Shown here in pieces: positions 17,115-26,181 of a stretch of 64,000 bases of DNA. Location: assembly GCA_903851195.1 (NCBI GenBank), contig CAINNJ010000019.1, positions 1-64,000 of the forward strand, read 5' to 3'. The notes beneath the pieces are model-generated. The model saw only the letters and a list, made by a program, of their open reading frames with translations. It was not told the DNA's origin and made no database searches. Origin of the DNA: an uncultured Acidobacteriia bacterium. GTDB taxonomy: Bacteria > Acidobacteriota > Terriglobia > Bryobacterales > Bryobacteraceae. The position numbers were made by a program, and so were the translations under genes. Numbering within the stretch: position 1 is the first letter of the stretch; each line of letters starts with the position of its first letter.

Positions 17115-18077
17115 TTGCAAAAGCCGGCGTTCTCTTTCATCGACCTTTTTGCCGGCATCGGCGGTTTTCGGCTCGGCCTCGAAAAGCTCGGCGGAGAGTG
17201 CGTCTTCTCCTGCGAATGGGACAAATACTCCCGCAAGACTTACGAAGCCTGGTACGGGGATGTCCCTTTCGGCGATATTCGCTCGCTCGACGCCGAGCAG
17301 GTGCCGGATCACGACATCCTGGCGGGCGGCTTTCCCTGCCAGCCGTTCTCGCTCGCGGGAGTGTCGAAGAAAAACAGTCTGGGCCGCCAGCACGGTTTCC
17401 TTTGCGAAGCCCAGGGAACGCTGTTCTTCGAAGTCGCGAAGATCATCGACGCCAAACGCCCGGCCGTTATCTTCCTGGAGAACGTCAAGAACCTGCGCTC
17501 CCACGATGGCGGAAAAACGTGGGAGGTCATCCGCGGGACTCTGGAAGAACTCGGCTACTGGGTGTTCTTCCGCGTTATCGATGCCGCCGGCTGGGTTCCC
17601 CAGCACCGCGAACGGGTCTACATCGTTGGCTTCGATCAGGGCCGATACCCGTTGCGCCCGGATTTCCGCTTCCCTGAACCCGGCCCGCGAACGGTTCGGT
17701 TCGGTGATATCCTGGATCCGGATCCGGAGCCCAAGTACACCCTTTCACCGAAGCTCTGGCAGTATCTCCAGGACTACGCGGCAAAACACAGGGCCGCGGG
17801 CAATGGCTTCGGTTTTGGAATTGCAGACCGGCAGGGCGTGGCGAGAACCCTCAGCGCCCGTTATTTCAAGGACGGTTCGGAGATCCTGATCGACCAGGGC
17901 GCGGATCGCCCTCCCCGCCGCCTGACTCCCCCGGAGTGCGCCCGCCTCATGGGCTTCGACTCCTGGTGCGAGGAGAAGATCGTCGTCTCCGACACGCAGG
18001 CCTACCGGCAGTTCGGCAACGCCGTGGTGCCGAAGGTCATCTCCGCCGTGGGCCGGCAGATCCTGCAGGTTCTATGA
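17115..18077 (+). CDS. dcm: DNA (cytosine-5-)-methyltransferase
   Basis: 320 residues with a TTG start. C5-MTase motifs occur in order: [10 protein letters not shown] (about 10-18), [11 protein letters not shown] with catalytic Cys75, VI ENVKNL (Glu122), [15 protein letters not shown], and IX-X ending [11 protein letters not shown]. It transfers methyl from SAM to C5 of cytosine in a specific DNA site; the target cannot be read from sequence. It is shorter than E. coli Dcm, lacking the N-terminal extension. It overlaps vsr by ATGA, the classic mutation-avoidance pairing. No restriction endonuclease gene is adjacent. Confidence 0.95.
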   Translation: MQKPAFSFIDLFAGIGGFRLGLEKLGGECVFSCEWDKYSRKTYEAWYGDVPFGDIRSLDAEQVPDHDILAGGFPCQPFSLAGVSKKNSLGRQHGFLCEAQGTLFFEVAKIIDAKRPAVIFLENVKNLRSHDGGKTWEVIRGTLEELGYWVFFRVIDAAGWVPQHRERVYIVGFDQGRYPLRPDFRFPEPGPRTVRFGDILDPDPEPKYTLSPKLWQYLQDYAAKHRAAGNGFGFGIADRQGVARTLSARYFKDGSEILIDQGADRPPRRLTPPECARLMGFDSWCEEKIVVSDTQAYRQFGNAVVPKVISAVGRQILQVL

Positions 18078-18505
18078 CGGACGTTCACTCGCCCGAACAG
18101 CGCAGCTTTAATATGTCGCGGATCCGGGGCCGCGATACGAAACCCGAACTGCGCGTGCGCAGCCTCCTCCACGCGGCGGGTCTCCGCTACAGGCTCCACG
18201 GCAAGAAGCTTCCCGGAAAGCCGGATCTCGTGTTTGCCGGCGCGAGGACCGTCGTATTCGTCCACGGTTGTTTCTGGCACATGCACCGCTGTAAGTTCGG
18301 CAAACCCGCGCCGGAAACCAACAAGAATTTCTGGGCCGAGAAACGTCGCGGCAATGCCGATCGCGACAAACGAAACCGAGCGGCGCTGCGGGCCGAAGGC
18401 TGGAAGGTGTTCGAAATCTGGGAGTGCGACACGAAAGACGAAGCGAAGCTGCTGAAAAAGCTGGCCCCCGTGATCGATTTCGTCAAGGCCGCCCGGCAAA
18501 CCTAG
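18074..18505 (+). CDS. vsr: Very short patch repair endonuclease Vsr
   Basis: 143 residues; the ATG overlaps the dcm stop. Motifs are the N-terminal [17 protein letters not shown] helix, PGKPDLVF with the metal-binding Asp, [13 protein letters not shown] with zinc-site His/Cys residues, and the [10 protein letters not shown] core strand. It nicks DNA at T:G mismatches formed when 5-methylcytosine deaminates, protecting Dcm sites. Its 3' end overlaps the convergent bshA by four bases. Confidence 0.95.
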   Translation: MTDVHSPEQRSFNMSRIRGRDTKPELRVRSLLHAAGLRYRLHGKKLPGKPDLVFAGARTVVFVHGCFWHMHRCKFGKPAPETNKNFWAEKRRGNADRDKRNRAALRAEGWKVFEIWECDTKDEAKLLKKLAPVIDFVKAARQT

Positions 18506-19626
18506 CGGTTCAGAACCTCTTCGTAGTACCTCTCGTACTGCGGAATAATTCTCTCGGTGCAGAACCGTGTCAGCGCGGTTTGGCGTGCGGCAGCGGCCAG
18601 TCTTGTGTGCAGCGGCTCATCGGTCAGCGCCTCCACCACTCGCGCCGCCTGGCTCGCGACGTTCCCGACCTCTTCCAAAAAGCCGTCGACGCCGTGCGTG
18701 ATTAACTCCGGCACGCCTCCCACCCGCGTCGCCACCGCGGGAACGCCGCAGGCCATCCCCTCCAGCGCCGCCAGACCGAACGATTCCATTTCGCTTGGCA
18801 TCAGCAGCACGTCGGCAAGGCGGATCAGGCTTTCCACGTTGTTCCTCTTGCCGAGAAAATCCACGTATTTCTGCACGCCGAGCTGACCGGCGAGGTGCTC
18901 GGCCGGCCCGCGGTCGGGCCCATCGCCCACCATCAGCAACCGCGCGTCGGTGTGGCGGCGAACTTCGGCCAGAATCCGGATACAATCGTTCACCCGCTTG
19001 ACCGGCCGGAAGTTGGAAAGGTGGATCAGCAGCTTTTCGCCGTTCGGCGCATGGAGTTCGCGCCCCTTTCGCTTCGGATCAGGCGAGTACGTGGAACAGT
19101 TCACGAAATTGTGGATCACCCGGACTTCGTTCGAGACACCGAAGACCTCCTCCGTGTGCCGCCGCAGATCCTCACTGATCGAGGTCACGCCGTCGGACTC
19201 TTCGATGGAAAATTTCGTGATGGCGAAGTAGGACGGATCCAGCCCGACCAGCGTGATGTCCGTGCCATGCAGCGTGGTGATGAACGGCAACTTCCGGCGG
19301 CTCTGCGTCATCTGCCGTGCCAGCATCGCGGAGATGGAGTGGGGAATCGCGTAATGCACGTGCAGCAGATCGAGCTGATAACTCTCCGCCACGTCCGCCA
19401 TCCGCGAGGCCAGCGCAAGGCAGTACGGAGGGTACTGGAACAGGGGATAGTTCGAGACTTCCACTTCATGGTAGTGAATCCGCGGGATGTTCGGATCCAG
19501 CCGGATCGGGTTCGCGTAGGTGATGAAGTGAATGTCGTGGCCGCGTGTCGCGAGTTCGAGGCCGAGTTCGGTGGCCACGATGCCGCTGCCGCCGTAAGTG
19601 GGATAGCACGTAATGCCGATGCGCAT
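18502..19626 (-). CDS. bshA: N-acetyl-alpha-D-glucosaminyl L-malate synthase (bacillithiol pathway)
   Basis: 374 residues from the ATG at 19626. GT4 glycosyltransferase with the BshA signature start MRIGITCYPTYGGSGIVATELG, HVHYAIPHSISA, TTLHGTDITLVG, NFRPVKRVNDCI and the MPSEMESFGLAALEGMACG nucleotide-sugar site. It joins UDP-GlcNAc and L-malate in the first step of bacillithiol synthesis. It lies four bases after a SAM-methyltransferase gene, so the two are likely cotranscribed. BshB and BshC are not in the window. Confidence 0.92.
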   Translation of the reverse strand: MRIGITCYPTYGGSGIVATELGLELATRGHDIHFITYANPIRLDPNIPRIHYHEVEVSNYPLFQYPPYCLALASRMADVAESYQLDLLHVHYAIPHSISAMLARQMTQSRRKLPFITTLHGTDITLVGLDPSYFAITKFSIEESDGVTSISEDLRRHTEEVFGVSNEVRVIHNFVNCSTYSPDPKRKGRELHAPNGEKLLIHLSNFRPVKRVNDCIRILAEVRRHTDARLLMVGDGPDRGPAEHLAGQLGVQKYVDFLGKRNNVESLIRLADVLLMPSEMESFGLAALEGMACGVPAVATRVGGVPELITHGVDGFLEEVGNVASQAARVVEALTDEPLHTRLAAAARQTALTRFCTERIIPQYERYYEEVLNR

Positions 19627-19630
19627 ACCG

Positions 19631-20200
19631 CTATCGGATGTAAAGGAAGAGGGTGTGGCTTCGCCCTTCGCCATCGTCCGGGATCGTCAAGGTCTTTACC
19701 GGAGTCCAGCCGCCGATGCCGAAATCGTGCGCGACGATGCGCGTGCCCTTCTTCAACTGCGCTTCCAGCATCGGCCGGGCCTTCAGATTCGATTCCGGCA
19801 AGAGGTACACGGTGATCAGATCGGCTGAGGAATAGTCCTGTTTGAGGATGTCTCCATAGACGATCCGCGCCGTTTTCTGCAGTCCCAGTTTCTGCAGCTT
19901 CGCCCCGCTCGAAAGGTAGAGATCGTGGTCGAGTTCGATACCGGTGGCATCCGCGTGATACTTCTGCGCGGCCATGATGACGATGCGGCCATCGCCACTG
20001 CCCAGGTCGAACATCTTTTCCCCGGCCCTGAGTTGCCCGAATTCCAGCATCTTGTCGACGATCGACTCGGGCGTGGGATAGTACGGCGCGAGTTTCTCGC
20101 CCGTGGGCTGTCCGGACGGGGCGGATGGCGAGGGCTGCTGTTGAGCCGAGAGCACAACCGCAAAGCAACAGACAAAGGCGCGGGCAAATGAGGAAGTCAT
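19631..20200 (-). CDS. Class I SAM-dependent methyltransferase with signal peptide
   Basis: 189 residues from ATG 20200, preceded by a good AGGAG. A signal-peptide-like start (about residues 1-19, ending LSAQQQ) and a proline-rich linker are followed by YYPTPESIVDKML and the SAM motif FDLGSGDGRIVIMAA, then ATGIELD and YGDIL. The fold resembles Methyltransf_31-type enzymes. A methyltransferase with an export signal is odd because SAM is cytoplasmic. The signal may be an uncleaved anchor. The substrate is unknown; proximity to bshA may be coincidental. Confidence 0.85.
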   Translation of the reverse strand: MTSSFARAFVCCFAVVLSAQQQPSPSAPSGQPTGEKLAPYYPTPESIVDKMLEFGQLRAGEKMFDLGSGDGRIVIMAAQKYHADATGIELDHDLYLSSGAKLQKLGLQKTARIVYGDILKQDYSSADLITVYLLPESNLKARPMLEAQLKKGTRIVAHDFGIGGWTPVKTLTIPDDGEGRSHTLFLYIR

Positions 20201-20525
20201 CGGTGCACTCCTGATCTTAAACTGAGGGCCGGAACGTCCGAAAGAGGATCCATCGGGAAACAGTGTGGAGCAAATGGAAACAGTCCGGCGCCGCGGAGTT
20301 CGCGGTCCCATAACGTTTCGAAATGGGACGGATCGAAAGGTTAATCGCCCGCTTATCAACGCACGATGTGAAAAAGCCTGTGGAAAACCGCCCTTCAATC
20401 CCCCCAACGCGCCGTTTTGAAACGGAGATGTAACGATATGCACCCCGTTTGAGCAATCCCTTCGCATAACCGGTAAACCATTTTGTTTAGGAAGCTTGCG
20501 GGGAACAAACCCGCGAATTACTCTC
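20201..20525. other. Intergenic region with a dyad (GTCCCAT-N11-ATGGGAC)
   Basis: 325 bases without a convincing gene, between the pyrE-like stop and the methyltransferase start. It should hold the minus-strand promoter of the methyltransferase-bshA pair. A perfect 7-bp inverted repeat, GTCCCAT at 20305-20311 and ATGGGAC at 20323-20329, is a candidate operator. The short open frames here are not protein-like. Confidence 0.5.
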
Positions 20526-21167
20526 TCACAGCCAGACGCTGGTGAGAGGTTCGCCACTCCTGCATAAATCGCAGCTATCGGCGTTCGCATAATAGCTTGC
20601 TTTCAGGTGCGCCAGATAGTAAAGAGGCAACGCACCAAAGTCGTGCGTTCTGGGTGTGGGCTGATAAACGATCACCGCAATCCCGATCACGATGGCGCCA
20701 AATCCCTCCAGCGTCGTTTTCAGATCGGCGAGATTGGCGCCGGAATGGAGGATGTCGTCGGTCAGGATGATCTGCTCGCCGGGTTGCGGTTCCAGAAACG
20801 GCCGCATCCGGTAAGGCTGGCCCGGCGCTTCCCGCTCTGCCCAATACGCCTTCTTCGCCTGCAAAGCTTCGCAAATGCCGTACGCCACAGGCAGACCGCC
20901 GGTGGCGGGCGAAACGATCGACATGTCTTTGATGGAGGTGCGGATTTCGGTGCGTTCGCGAAGCAGCCGGCTCAAGCCCACGGTTAGGACTTTGGCGTGC
21001 TGATAGTGCTGCATGGCGAGCGGAACCTGCAGGTATTCGTCGGAATGCGAACCGTTGGGATAGGCGAAATGTCCTTTGCGCAATGCTCCGGTACTCCGCA
21101 GAATGTCGACGACATCGTCCTGATCGGGCACGAATTTCAAGGGGGCCTCAGCTTTCGATTCCAGCAT
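20526..21167 (-). CDS. pyrE: Orotate phosphoribosyltransferase-like protein
   Basis: 213 residues from ATG 21167. OPRT-like features are DILRSTGALRKGHF near the N-terminus, HSDEYLQVPLA, IVSPATGGLPVAYGICEAL, and a PRPP loop ILTDDILHSGANL. The loop keeps the acidic pair but reads DDILHSG instead of the usual DDVITTG. A C-terminal extension contains CDLC, perhaps a metal or redox site. PyrE makes OMP from orotate and PRPP in pyrimidine synthesis. The fold call is firm, exact substrate less so. Confidence 0.75.
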   Translation of the reverse strand: MLESKAEAPLKFVPDQDDVVDILRSTGALRKGHFAYPNGSHSDEYLQVPLAMQHYQHAKVLTVGLSRLLRERTEIRTSIKDMSIVSPATGGLPVAYGICEALQAKKAYWAEREAPGQPYRMRPFLEPQPGEQIILTDDILHSGANLADLKTTLEGFGAIVIGIAVIVYQPTPRTHDFGALPLYYLAHLKASYYANADSCDLCRSGEPLTSVWL

Positions 21168-21306
21168 ACAGCCGCGACCCCCAAAACGTGTTCCACGCGT
21201 GTTCGTAACGGAAATGACAGCGAATAGAAAGCGCCTATGTGGACCATCAGGAATGCCGATCAAAAAAAAAGAAACTATCTTCGGGTCTGCCGCACTAAGA
21301 CTATAG

Positions 21307-21561
21307 ATGCTGCGTACTGAAGATATGGGGATGACAATGCCAAACGTGGAAACTCTTCGGAGTGAAGCGCTCTTCGCGGGCGCCATGGATCCGATGACAC
21401 TCCGGTTTCAAATCGTTGAGTACGACAAGTTTTCGGGGGAATTGCTGGGTGTTCCGGGGGGAAACCTGGGCTTTGAAGAAGCCATCGAAACCACCGCGGG
21501 CCTGATTGAGAAGCGCCGCGATTCGCACTTCTGCCTGGAGCCCGTGGGCTTCCTTCAATAG
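21307..21561 (+). CDS. Small hypothetical protein
   Basis: 84 residues, function unknown. Several nearby in-frame ATGs are possible starts. The protein has a mixed composition with a strand-like MTLRFQIVEYDKFSGELLGV and helix-like GFEEAIETTAGLIEKR, no signal peptide or membrane helix. It is preceded by a purine-rich stretch (aaaaaaaaagaaa near 21262). A nearly equal-length frame exists on the opposite strand, so coding is uncertain. Confidence 0.42.
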   Translation: MLRTEDMGMTMPNVETLRSEALFAGAMDPMTLRFQIVEYDKFSGELLGVPGGNLGFEEAIETTAGLIEKRRDSHFCLEPVGFLQ

Positions 21562-21805
21562 CGTTTGTGTTGCGTGCGCGCCTTGATCTTGGCTTAATTT
21601 TTAATCACCTTGTCAAGCGTTCTTAGTCCAGTACTAACTCGTTCACAGCCTTCTCCGGTTATGCGATCCGGTCGGTTCGCAGGCCGCGCCGGTACTCTGA
21701 AATGATACTCTGAGATTTCAACGTCCAACGCTCGTTTCCCCTGCCCTCCGGGCCTCGATGAAACCCCGTCTGTAGCGTTTCGGAACGACACAGGAGAGAG
21801 ACACT
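21562..21805 (+). promoter_or_regulatory. Upstream region of the large carboxykinase-like gene with short repeats
   Basis: TACTCTGA occurs twice, 13 bases apart (21693-21700 and 21706-21713), within a dyad TGAAAT-N11-ATTTCA (21698-21720). This is a candidate regulator site before the 21806 gene, which starts at TTG after a strong AGGAG (21792-21796). Confidence 0.4.
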
Positions 21806-24800
21806 TTGCAACAGAGTGCCGGGGAACTGATCCGCTACATTAATCTGAAGCTGGCTGCGCTGGGGCAGCCCGTCAGCGCCAGAACGGCCGAGCCCTTTTT
21901 TCTCGAATTGGCCGGACCACTGCTCCGAAATTACCACCAGAAGGACCTGCTGCTTGGCGCGCGTCTTTGTCCGGTGGATTCGCGGATTCAGGAGTTTCTC
22001 GAATCTTATCTTTCGCCGGGCCCGGCACCGCGACTTCCGTCCGATACATTCGTCCTCGACAGGCCCGGACTCGCACGGACCATGTCCCTGCCGGCCGGCG
22101 AAGACTTCTTCTCCTCGCCCTACCTCAAGTCGTACCGCATTGCGCAAGGCATCCTGCACAATCCGAAAAGCGATCGACGAACCACCAAAGGGATCTTTCA
22201 CGTGGTGGAGGGCGGACTGCCGGTACCCGCCGACAAAATCACCGTCCCGAAACAGGCTTTTCAGGCGCTGCTTAACGCGGCGCTGCACCCACCGGACGAC
22301 GTGCTCGCCCTGCCGTTCACGGCGGCCCAACCGGAACAGGTGCGCCTCTTCGTCTCGCTCCTGCTGCGTCCCGTGATCTGCCCGGCGACGGGCACGGAAC
22401 CCGAGAAACGCATGGAGACCAGATTCTTCGCGCCCGCGAGTCTGGTCAGCAATCTCGATTTCGTGGAAGGCATCTTCGGCAACGGGGGCGATCCCGATCT
22501 TCCGGAGAACGATGCCGCGCTCGATCCCGATCACTGGAGCGGGCACACCGGATGCGTGATCCTCGCGCCGCATCTGGTGGGCCTGAAAAAGAAAGACCTC
22601 GGCCTGCCGCATTTCGACGACGCAACCGAACTGCAGCGCCGCGACGGCATGTGCTGGCGCGATGCGGACGAAGCCTATAACGGCGGCGAGGCCTTTAAAG
22701 TGACCTGCCGCGACATGCGGGGCGTGATCGTCACGGTCATCGCCGACAACTACTACGGTTATTGCAAGAAAGAAGTCAAGACGCAGATCAGCTACGCGGC
22801 CAACCTCTTCGGCCTCTGCGAGGAGGAACACGCGGGCGGAGCCATCGCGTTTCCCGCGTACGTGCTCGGGCAGGAATTCTACGCGGGCCGCACCGTGCTG
22901 ACGAAGAAAGTGGTCTACGAAGAAGCCATGCAGTTCCTTGGCGATCGCGTGGAACTGATGCCGCAGCGTTACGCGGTGGACCGCACGTATCCCGATATCT
23001 TTTATGTCCCGGAGAACGCGGATTTTCTGGTTCGCGAAGGTGTCGTCCGGTGGCCGCTGGGCGAGTCCACGCATCACCTGGTATTGCGCGCCGGCGAGAC
23101 CTACGTATTGCCCTGGGGCACCAAGATCCGCCTCGAAAAACAGACCGGCGGCAACTCCTGGCGGCTGATCGCGTCGCGCGCGGACGGCATCCTCTGTCAC
23201 AAGCCCTGCACGGTTTCCGGAGGCGGTAAATCGGAAATTTCGAAGTCCCTGAGCAGTATCGTGCTGAAAGGGCCGGTCTTCGTCAGCGATTATTACCGGG
23301 AAATCGAACAGGTCTCCGCAATTCTGAAGAAGGATTTCTCGGCGATTTACAGGAATCCGCACGAGAGCGCGCGGGCGAAGCGGCCCATCCTGAGTCCCGA
23401 ACGGTCGCTCGGCTCCGTGATCAAGCTGCTGACGCCGTCCGCCGGCTACACCGACGAGCACAACGAATGGATCCGGAAACTGCCGCAGACCATCCGGCAG
23501 TTACTCGTTACGGTCAAAAGATATTACCGGCCGGAGTGGGGTGATAACTGGCAGCATTACTTCACGGTGGACCACATCAACGGTTATCTGGGCAATGAAT
23601 TAAAGTTCGATAACCAGAAACTCGTGGGGAATTACCTGCGGATGGGTTACGATCCCGACGGCTCCTGGCGCATTTATAAGCTGCGCCCGGATTTCAACGC
23701 CGCCGATAAGGTGCAGGTGGAAGACGACATCACGGCCTCCGCCGTCGTGCCCGCGGACAGCCTGAACAATCTGGATCCGGATTACCCGAACCGGAGCGTC
23801 AAGCTGCTGCTGAACTGCGAAGCGCTGCTTTTCCAGAGGCCGGACGACGCCATTTACCGCGGCTTCGACAAGGATGCCGAGGCCGACCTCGCGGCGCCGG
23901 GCAACTTCATCTCGAACTTCGAGCCGCTCACCGTATTGGAAGCCCGTCGACTGGTCGATCAGGTGGTCGACTTCGATCAGTACTCCGAGCCGATGAAAAA
24001 CCTGATCGCCGACTTCGTCAAAGCGCCGGAAACGAAGTTCGTGGTCTCTTCCGCGCACCCCCGCATCGTGGATGGCAAGCCCTCCAAAAACCCCCGCTAC
24101 CTGCAGAAACGCCCGGACCATGCGCGTCCCCGCGATGGCTATCTCGCGGAAATCGGCACGCGTTTAGCGCGCGAAATACCGTCCGGCAATCGGGTTCACT
24201 TTCCCGTGAACGCGGTTCTGGCGGGACGCCGCAATAACCCGCCGGACCTCAAAGCGGGCATTCCGCCGCTGGCCGTTTACAGCCCGATCCATTATCAGGA
24301 ACTGCCCGAGCTGTTCATGGACTTCATCTGCAGCCTGACGGGCAAATCGCCGTCGACGACGGGCTTCGGGAGTGAAGGCGCACTGACCAAGGGACCGTTC
24401 AACGCTTTGTGGCCGGTGGTGGATGTCAATAACGCTTTGGTTTCCGCCATCGTGACCGGCTACGGGGGCTTCACCACGGCCGCCGGACATATCGGGCCCA
24501 AATACCGGGTGGATCACGACAACAGCATGCTGGTGCCGGAACTCTGGTGCCGCATGCGCGTTTTTGAACGCGAACCGGCATTCCTGATCGAAAAGGGCTA
24601 TCTCGAAAAGGTGGAAGACTTCGACTACGAAGGCCGGAAAGTGCTGGCGAGCCGGCTGGGCTACCGCATCACCTCTACGTTCGTCGATCGTTTCCTCGGC
24701 CGCATCTTCGAAATGCCCGGCGCCGTCTTCCCCGAAGACCTGCTGCGTCCGGAGAAGCAGGATCTGGCGGTGTTCGTGGCGGGCGTGGAAGCCATCTGCG

Positions 24801-25153
24801 AGGCGCAGCGCGGCGTCGCCCTGAACTACTTCGAAGACGGCAGCGTGGAAGCGGCCTGCCCGCCCGTGAAGGCGTTGCTGCACATCATGGCGTACGGCGA
24901 ATACCAAGGCAAACCGGTGACCGATCCCGCCATCCGCGGCCTGTTCACGCGGGAAGCGTTGCTGGCCAGCGACTGGTACGCGGAGCGGCTCCGGGTCAAA
25001 CAGCAGCGTGATGTCGCGCTGTGGACCCGCCATGTGGCCGCGTCGAAATCGGAAGCCGCGCGGGAGCGGCTGCGGCACCTGAGTTCGCCCGAGTATCTCG
25101 CCGAACTCGTGGGCACCATCGGGGCGGATCCGTTCACGCTCCAGACCGCCTGA
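21806..25153 (+). CDS. Probable PPi-type phosphoenolpyruvate carboxykinase
   Basis: 1115 residues; TTG start supported by AGGAGAGAG ten bases upstream. Length and overall character fit the PPi-dependent PEPCKs known from Entamoeba and Propionibacterium (about 1100-1200 residues), which are far longer than ATP/GTP enzymes. A GGGKSEISKS loop (Gly472-Ser476 region) resembles the phosphate-binding kinase-1a loop of PEPCKs, and there are several conserved-looking acidic and aromatic blocks (DNYYGYCKKEVKTQISYAA; GHIGPKYRVDHDNSM). The reaction would interconvert oxaloacetate + PPi with PEP + CO2 + Pi. The family call is from memory of size and motifs; an uncharacterised family is the alternative. 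No signal peptide; cytoplasmic. Confidence 0.6.
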   Translation: MQQSAGELIRYINLKLAALGQPVSARTAEPFFLELAGPLLRNYHQKDLLLGARLCPVDSRIQEFLESYLSPGPAPRLPSDTFVLDRPGLARTMSLPAGEDFFSSPYLKSYRIAQGILHNPKSDRRTTKGIFHVVEGGLPVPADKITVPKQAFQALLNAALHPPDDVLALPFTAAQPEQVRLFVSLLLRPVICPATGTEPEKRMETRFFAPASLVSNLDFVEGIFGNGGDPDLPENDAALDPDHWSGHTGCVILAPHLVGLKKKDLGLPHFDDATELQRRDGMCWRDADEAYNGGEAFKVTCRDMRGVIVTVIADNYYGYCKKEVKTQISYAANLFGLCEEEHAGGAIAFPAYVLGQEFYAGRTVLTKKVVYEEAMQFLGDRVELMPQRYAVDRTYPDIFYVPENADFLVREGVVRWPLGESTHHLVLRAGETYVLPWGTKIRLEKQTGGNSWRLIASRADGILCHKPCTVSGGGKSEISKSLSSIVLKGPVFVSDYYREIEQVSAILKKDFSAIYRNPHESARAKRPILSPERSLGSVIKLLTPSAGYTDEHNEWIRKLPQTIRQLLVTVKRYYRPEWGDNWQHYFTVDHINGYLGNELKFDNQKLVGNYLRMGYDPDGSWRIYKLRPDFNAADKVQVEDDITASAVVPADSLNNLDPDYPNRSVKLLLNCEALLFQRPDDAIYRGFDKDAEADLAAPGNFISNFEPLTVLEARRLVDQVVDFDQYSEPMKNLIADFVKAPETKFVVSSAHPRIVDGKPSKNPRYLQKRPDHARPRDGYLAEIGTRLAREIPSGNRVHFPVNAVLAGRRNNPPDLKAGIPPLAVYSPIHYQELPELFMDFICSLTGKSPSTTGFGSEGALTKGPFNALWPVVDVNNALVSAIVTGYGGFTTAAGHIGPKYRVDHDNSMLVPELWCRMRVFEREPAFLIEKGYLEKVEDFDYEGRKVLASRLGYRITSTFVDRFLGRIFEMPGAVFPEDLLRPEKQDLAVFVAGVEAICEAQRGVALNYFEDGSVEAACPPVKALLHIMAYGEYQGKPVTDPAIRGLFTREALLASDWYAERLRVKQQRDVALWTRHVAASKSEAARERLRHLSSPEYLAELVGTIGADPFTLQTA

Positions 25154-25179
25154 ACCCTTTGCTGACACAATAGTGGGCG

Positions 25180-26133
25180 ATGGCAGACCAACAACCCACG
25201 CAACGCCGGGAATTTCTGGCCGGCATGGCCGGTGCGCTTGCGGCAACAACCCTCGCGGGCGCGGCCGGGCGCCCCTCCGGCCCTCTTGTCGACAGCCACG
25301 TCCACCTGTTCTCGAACGATCTGAAGCGCTTTCCGCTGGCGCCCAACGCAACCTACAAACCGGCGCCACTGCCAGTGGAAGAGTACGTCCGGTTCGCGAA
25401 GGCCGCGGGGATCGACCACGCCGTCATCGTGCATCCCGAACCCTATCAGGACGATTACCGCTATCTCGAGTACTGCTTCACCCAGGAGCCCTCGCCAGGC
25501 TTCTTTAAAGGCACCTGCCTGTTCGATCCCACGGCGCACGACACCCCGGACCGGATTGCCGCGCTGGTGGGCATCAATCCCAGGCGCATTGTGGCCCTGC
25601 GGATTCATGAGACGCACAAAGCCGGAACACCGTCGCTCTCCGAAGGCCCCATCAAGGATCGCGACATGCAGTCTCCGGCCATGAAAGCCACCTGGCGCCG
25701 CTGCCGCCAGCTCGGCCTCGCGATCCAGATGCACTTCCTGCCCTGGATCGCCCCGCAGATCGCGGAACTGGCCGGGCAGTTTCCGGAAATGCCGGTGATT
25801 CTGGATCATCTGGGCCGCATGGGCGAAGGCACCTCGGCCGAAGCCGCCGGAGTTCTGAAACTGGCCAAACTGCCCGGCACTTGGATGAAGTTCGCGAATA
25901 TCGGTAGCTCGTCGAAAGAGAAGTATCCGTTCGACGATGTGAAGCCGATGGTGCGGCGCGCCTACGATGCGTTCGGGCCGGACCGCATGATCTGGGGCTA
26001 CTTCGGACACGACATGGCGAGCTTCAACCGTGAGGTGGAACTGTTCGACCGGATGTTCGATTTTGCGAAGGAAGAAGAGCGGGAGAAAATTCGGGGGAAG
26101 AACGCGCTGCGATTGTACCAGTGGACGAGATAA
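25180..26133 (+). CDS. Tat-exported amidohydrolase (COG3618-type TIM-barrel hydrolase)
   Basis: 317 residues. A twin-arginine signal (QRREFLAGMAGALAATTLAG) lies at residues 8-27. The core has the metal motif VDSHVHLF, then IVHPEPYQDDYRYLE, ALRIHETH, IQMHFLP, ILDHLGRMGEG and WGYFGHDMASF, typical of amidohydrolase_2 proteins related to 2-pyrone-4,6-dicarboxylate lactonase. Metal ligands (HxH, later His and Asp) appear present. It probably hydrolyses a lactone or similar ring outside the cytoplasm; the substrate is unknown. Confidence 0.85.
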   Translation: MADQQPTQRREFLAGMAGALAATTLAGAAGRPSGPLVDSHVHLFSNDLKRFPLAPNATYKPAPLPVEEYVRFAKAAGIDHAVIVHPEPYQDDYRYLEYCFTQEPSPGFFKGTCLFDPTAHDTPDRIAALVGINPRRIVALRIHETHKAGTPSLSEGPIKDRDMQSPAMKATWRRCRQLGLAIQMHFLPWIAPQIAELAGQFPEMPVILDHLGRMGEGTSAEAAGVLKLAKLPGTWMKFANIGSSSKEKYPFDDVKPMVRRAYDAFGPDRMIWGYFGHDMASFNREVELFDRMFDFAKEEEREKIRGKNALRLYQWTR

Positions 26134-26163
26134 CCGGCGGCGACCCGAAGGGATCGCCGCCGG
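26134..26163. terminator. Strong GC hairpin between convergent genes
   Basis: CCGGCGGCGA-CCC, loop GAA, GGG-A-TCGCCGCCGG forms a 13-bp stem with a single bulged A. It follows the amidohydrolase stop by one base and precedes the end of the convergent porin gene (26182), so it can serve both directions. There is no obvious U-tract. Confidence 0.7.
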
Positions 26164-26181
26164 CCGGAAGAGAACTGCTGT

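Noticed and set aside
15975-17606. 543-residue minus-strand open frame
   Set aside because: Antisense of the GGDEF-EAL and dcm genes, which carry clear motifs; the antisense product has no recognisable domain.
21659-23461. 600-residue minus-strand open frame
   Set aside because: Antisense of the carboxykinase-like gene; repetitive Arg/Gly/Val composition typical of GC-rich shadow frames.
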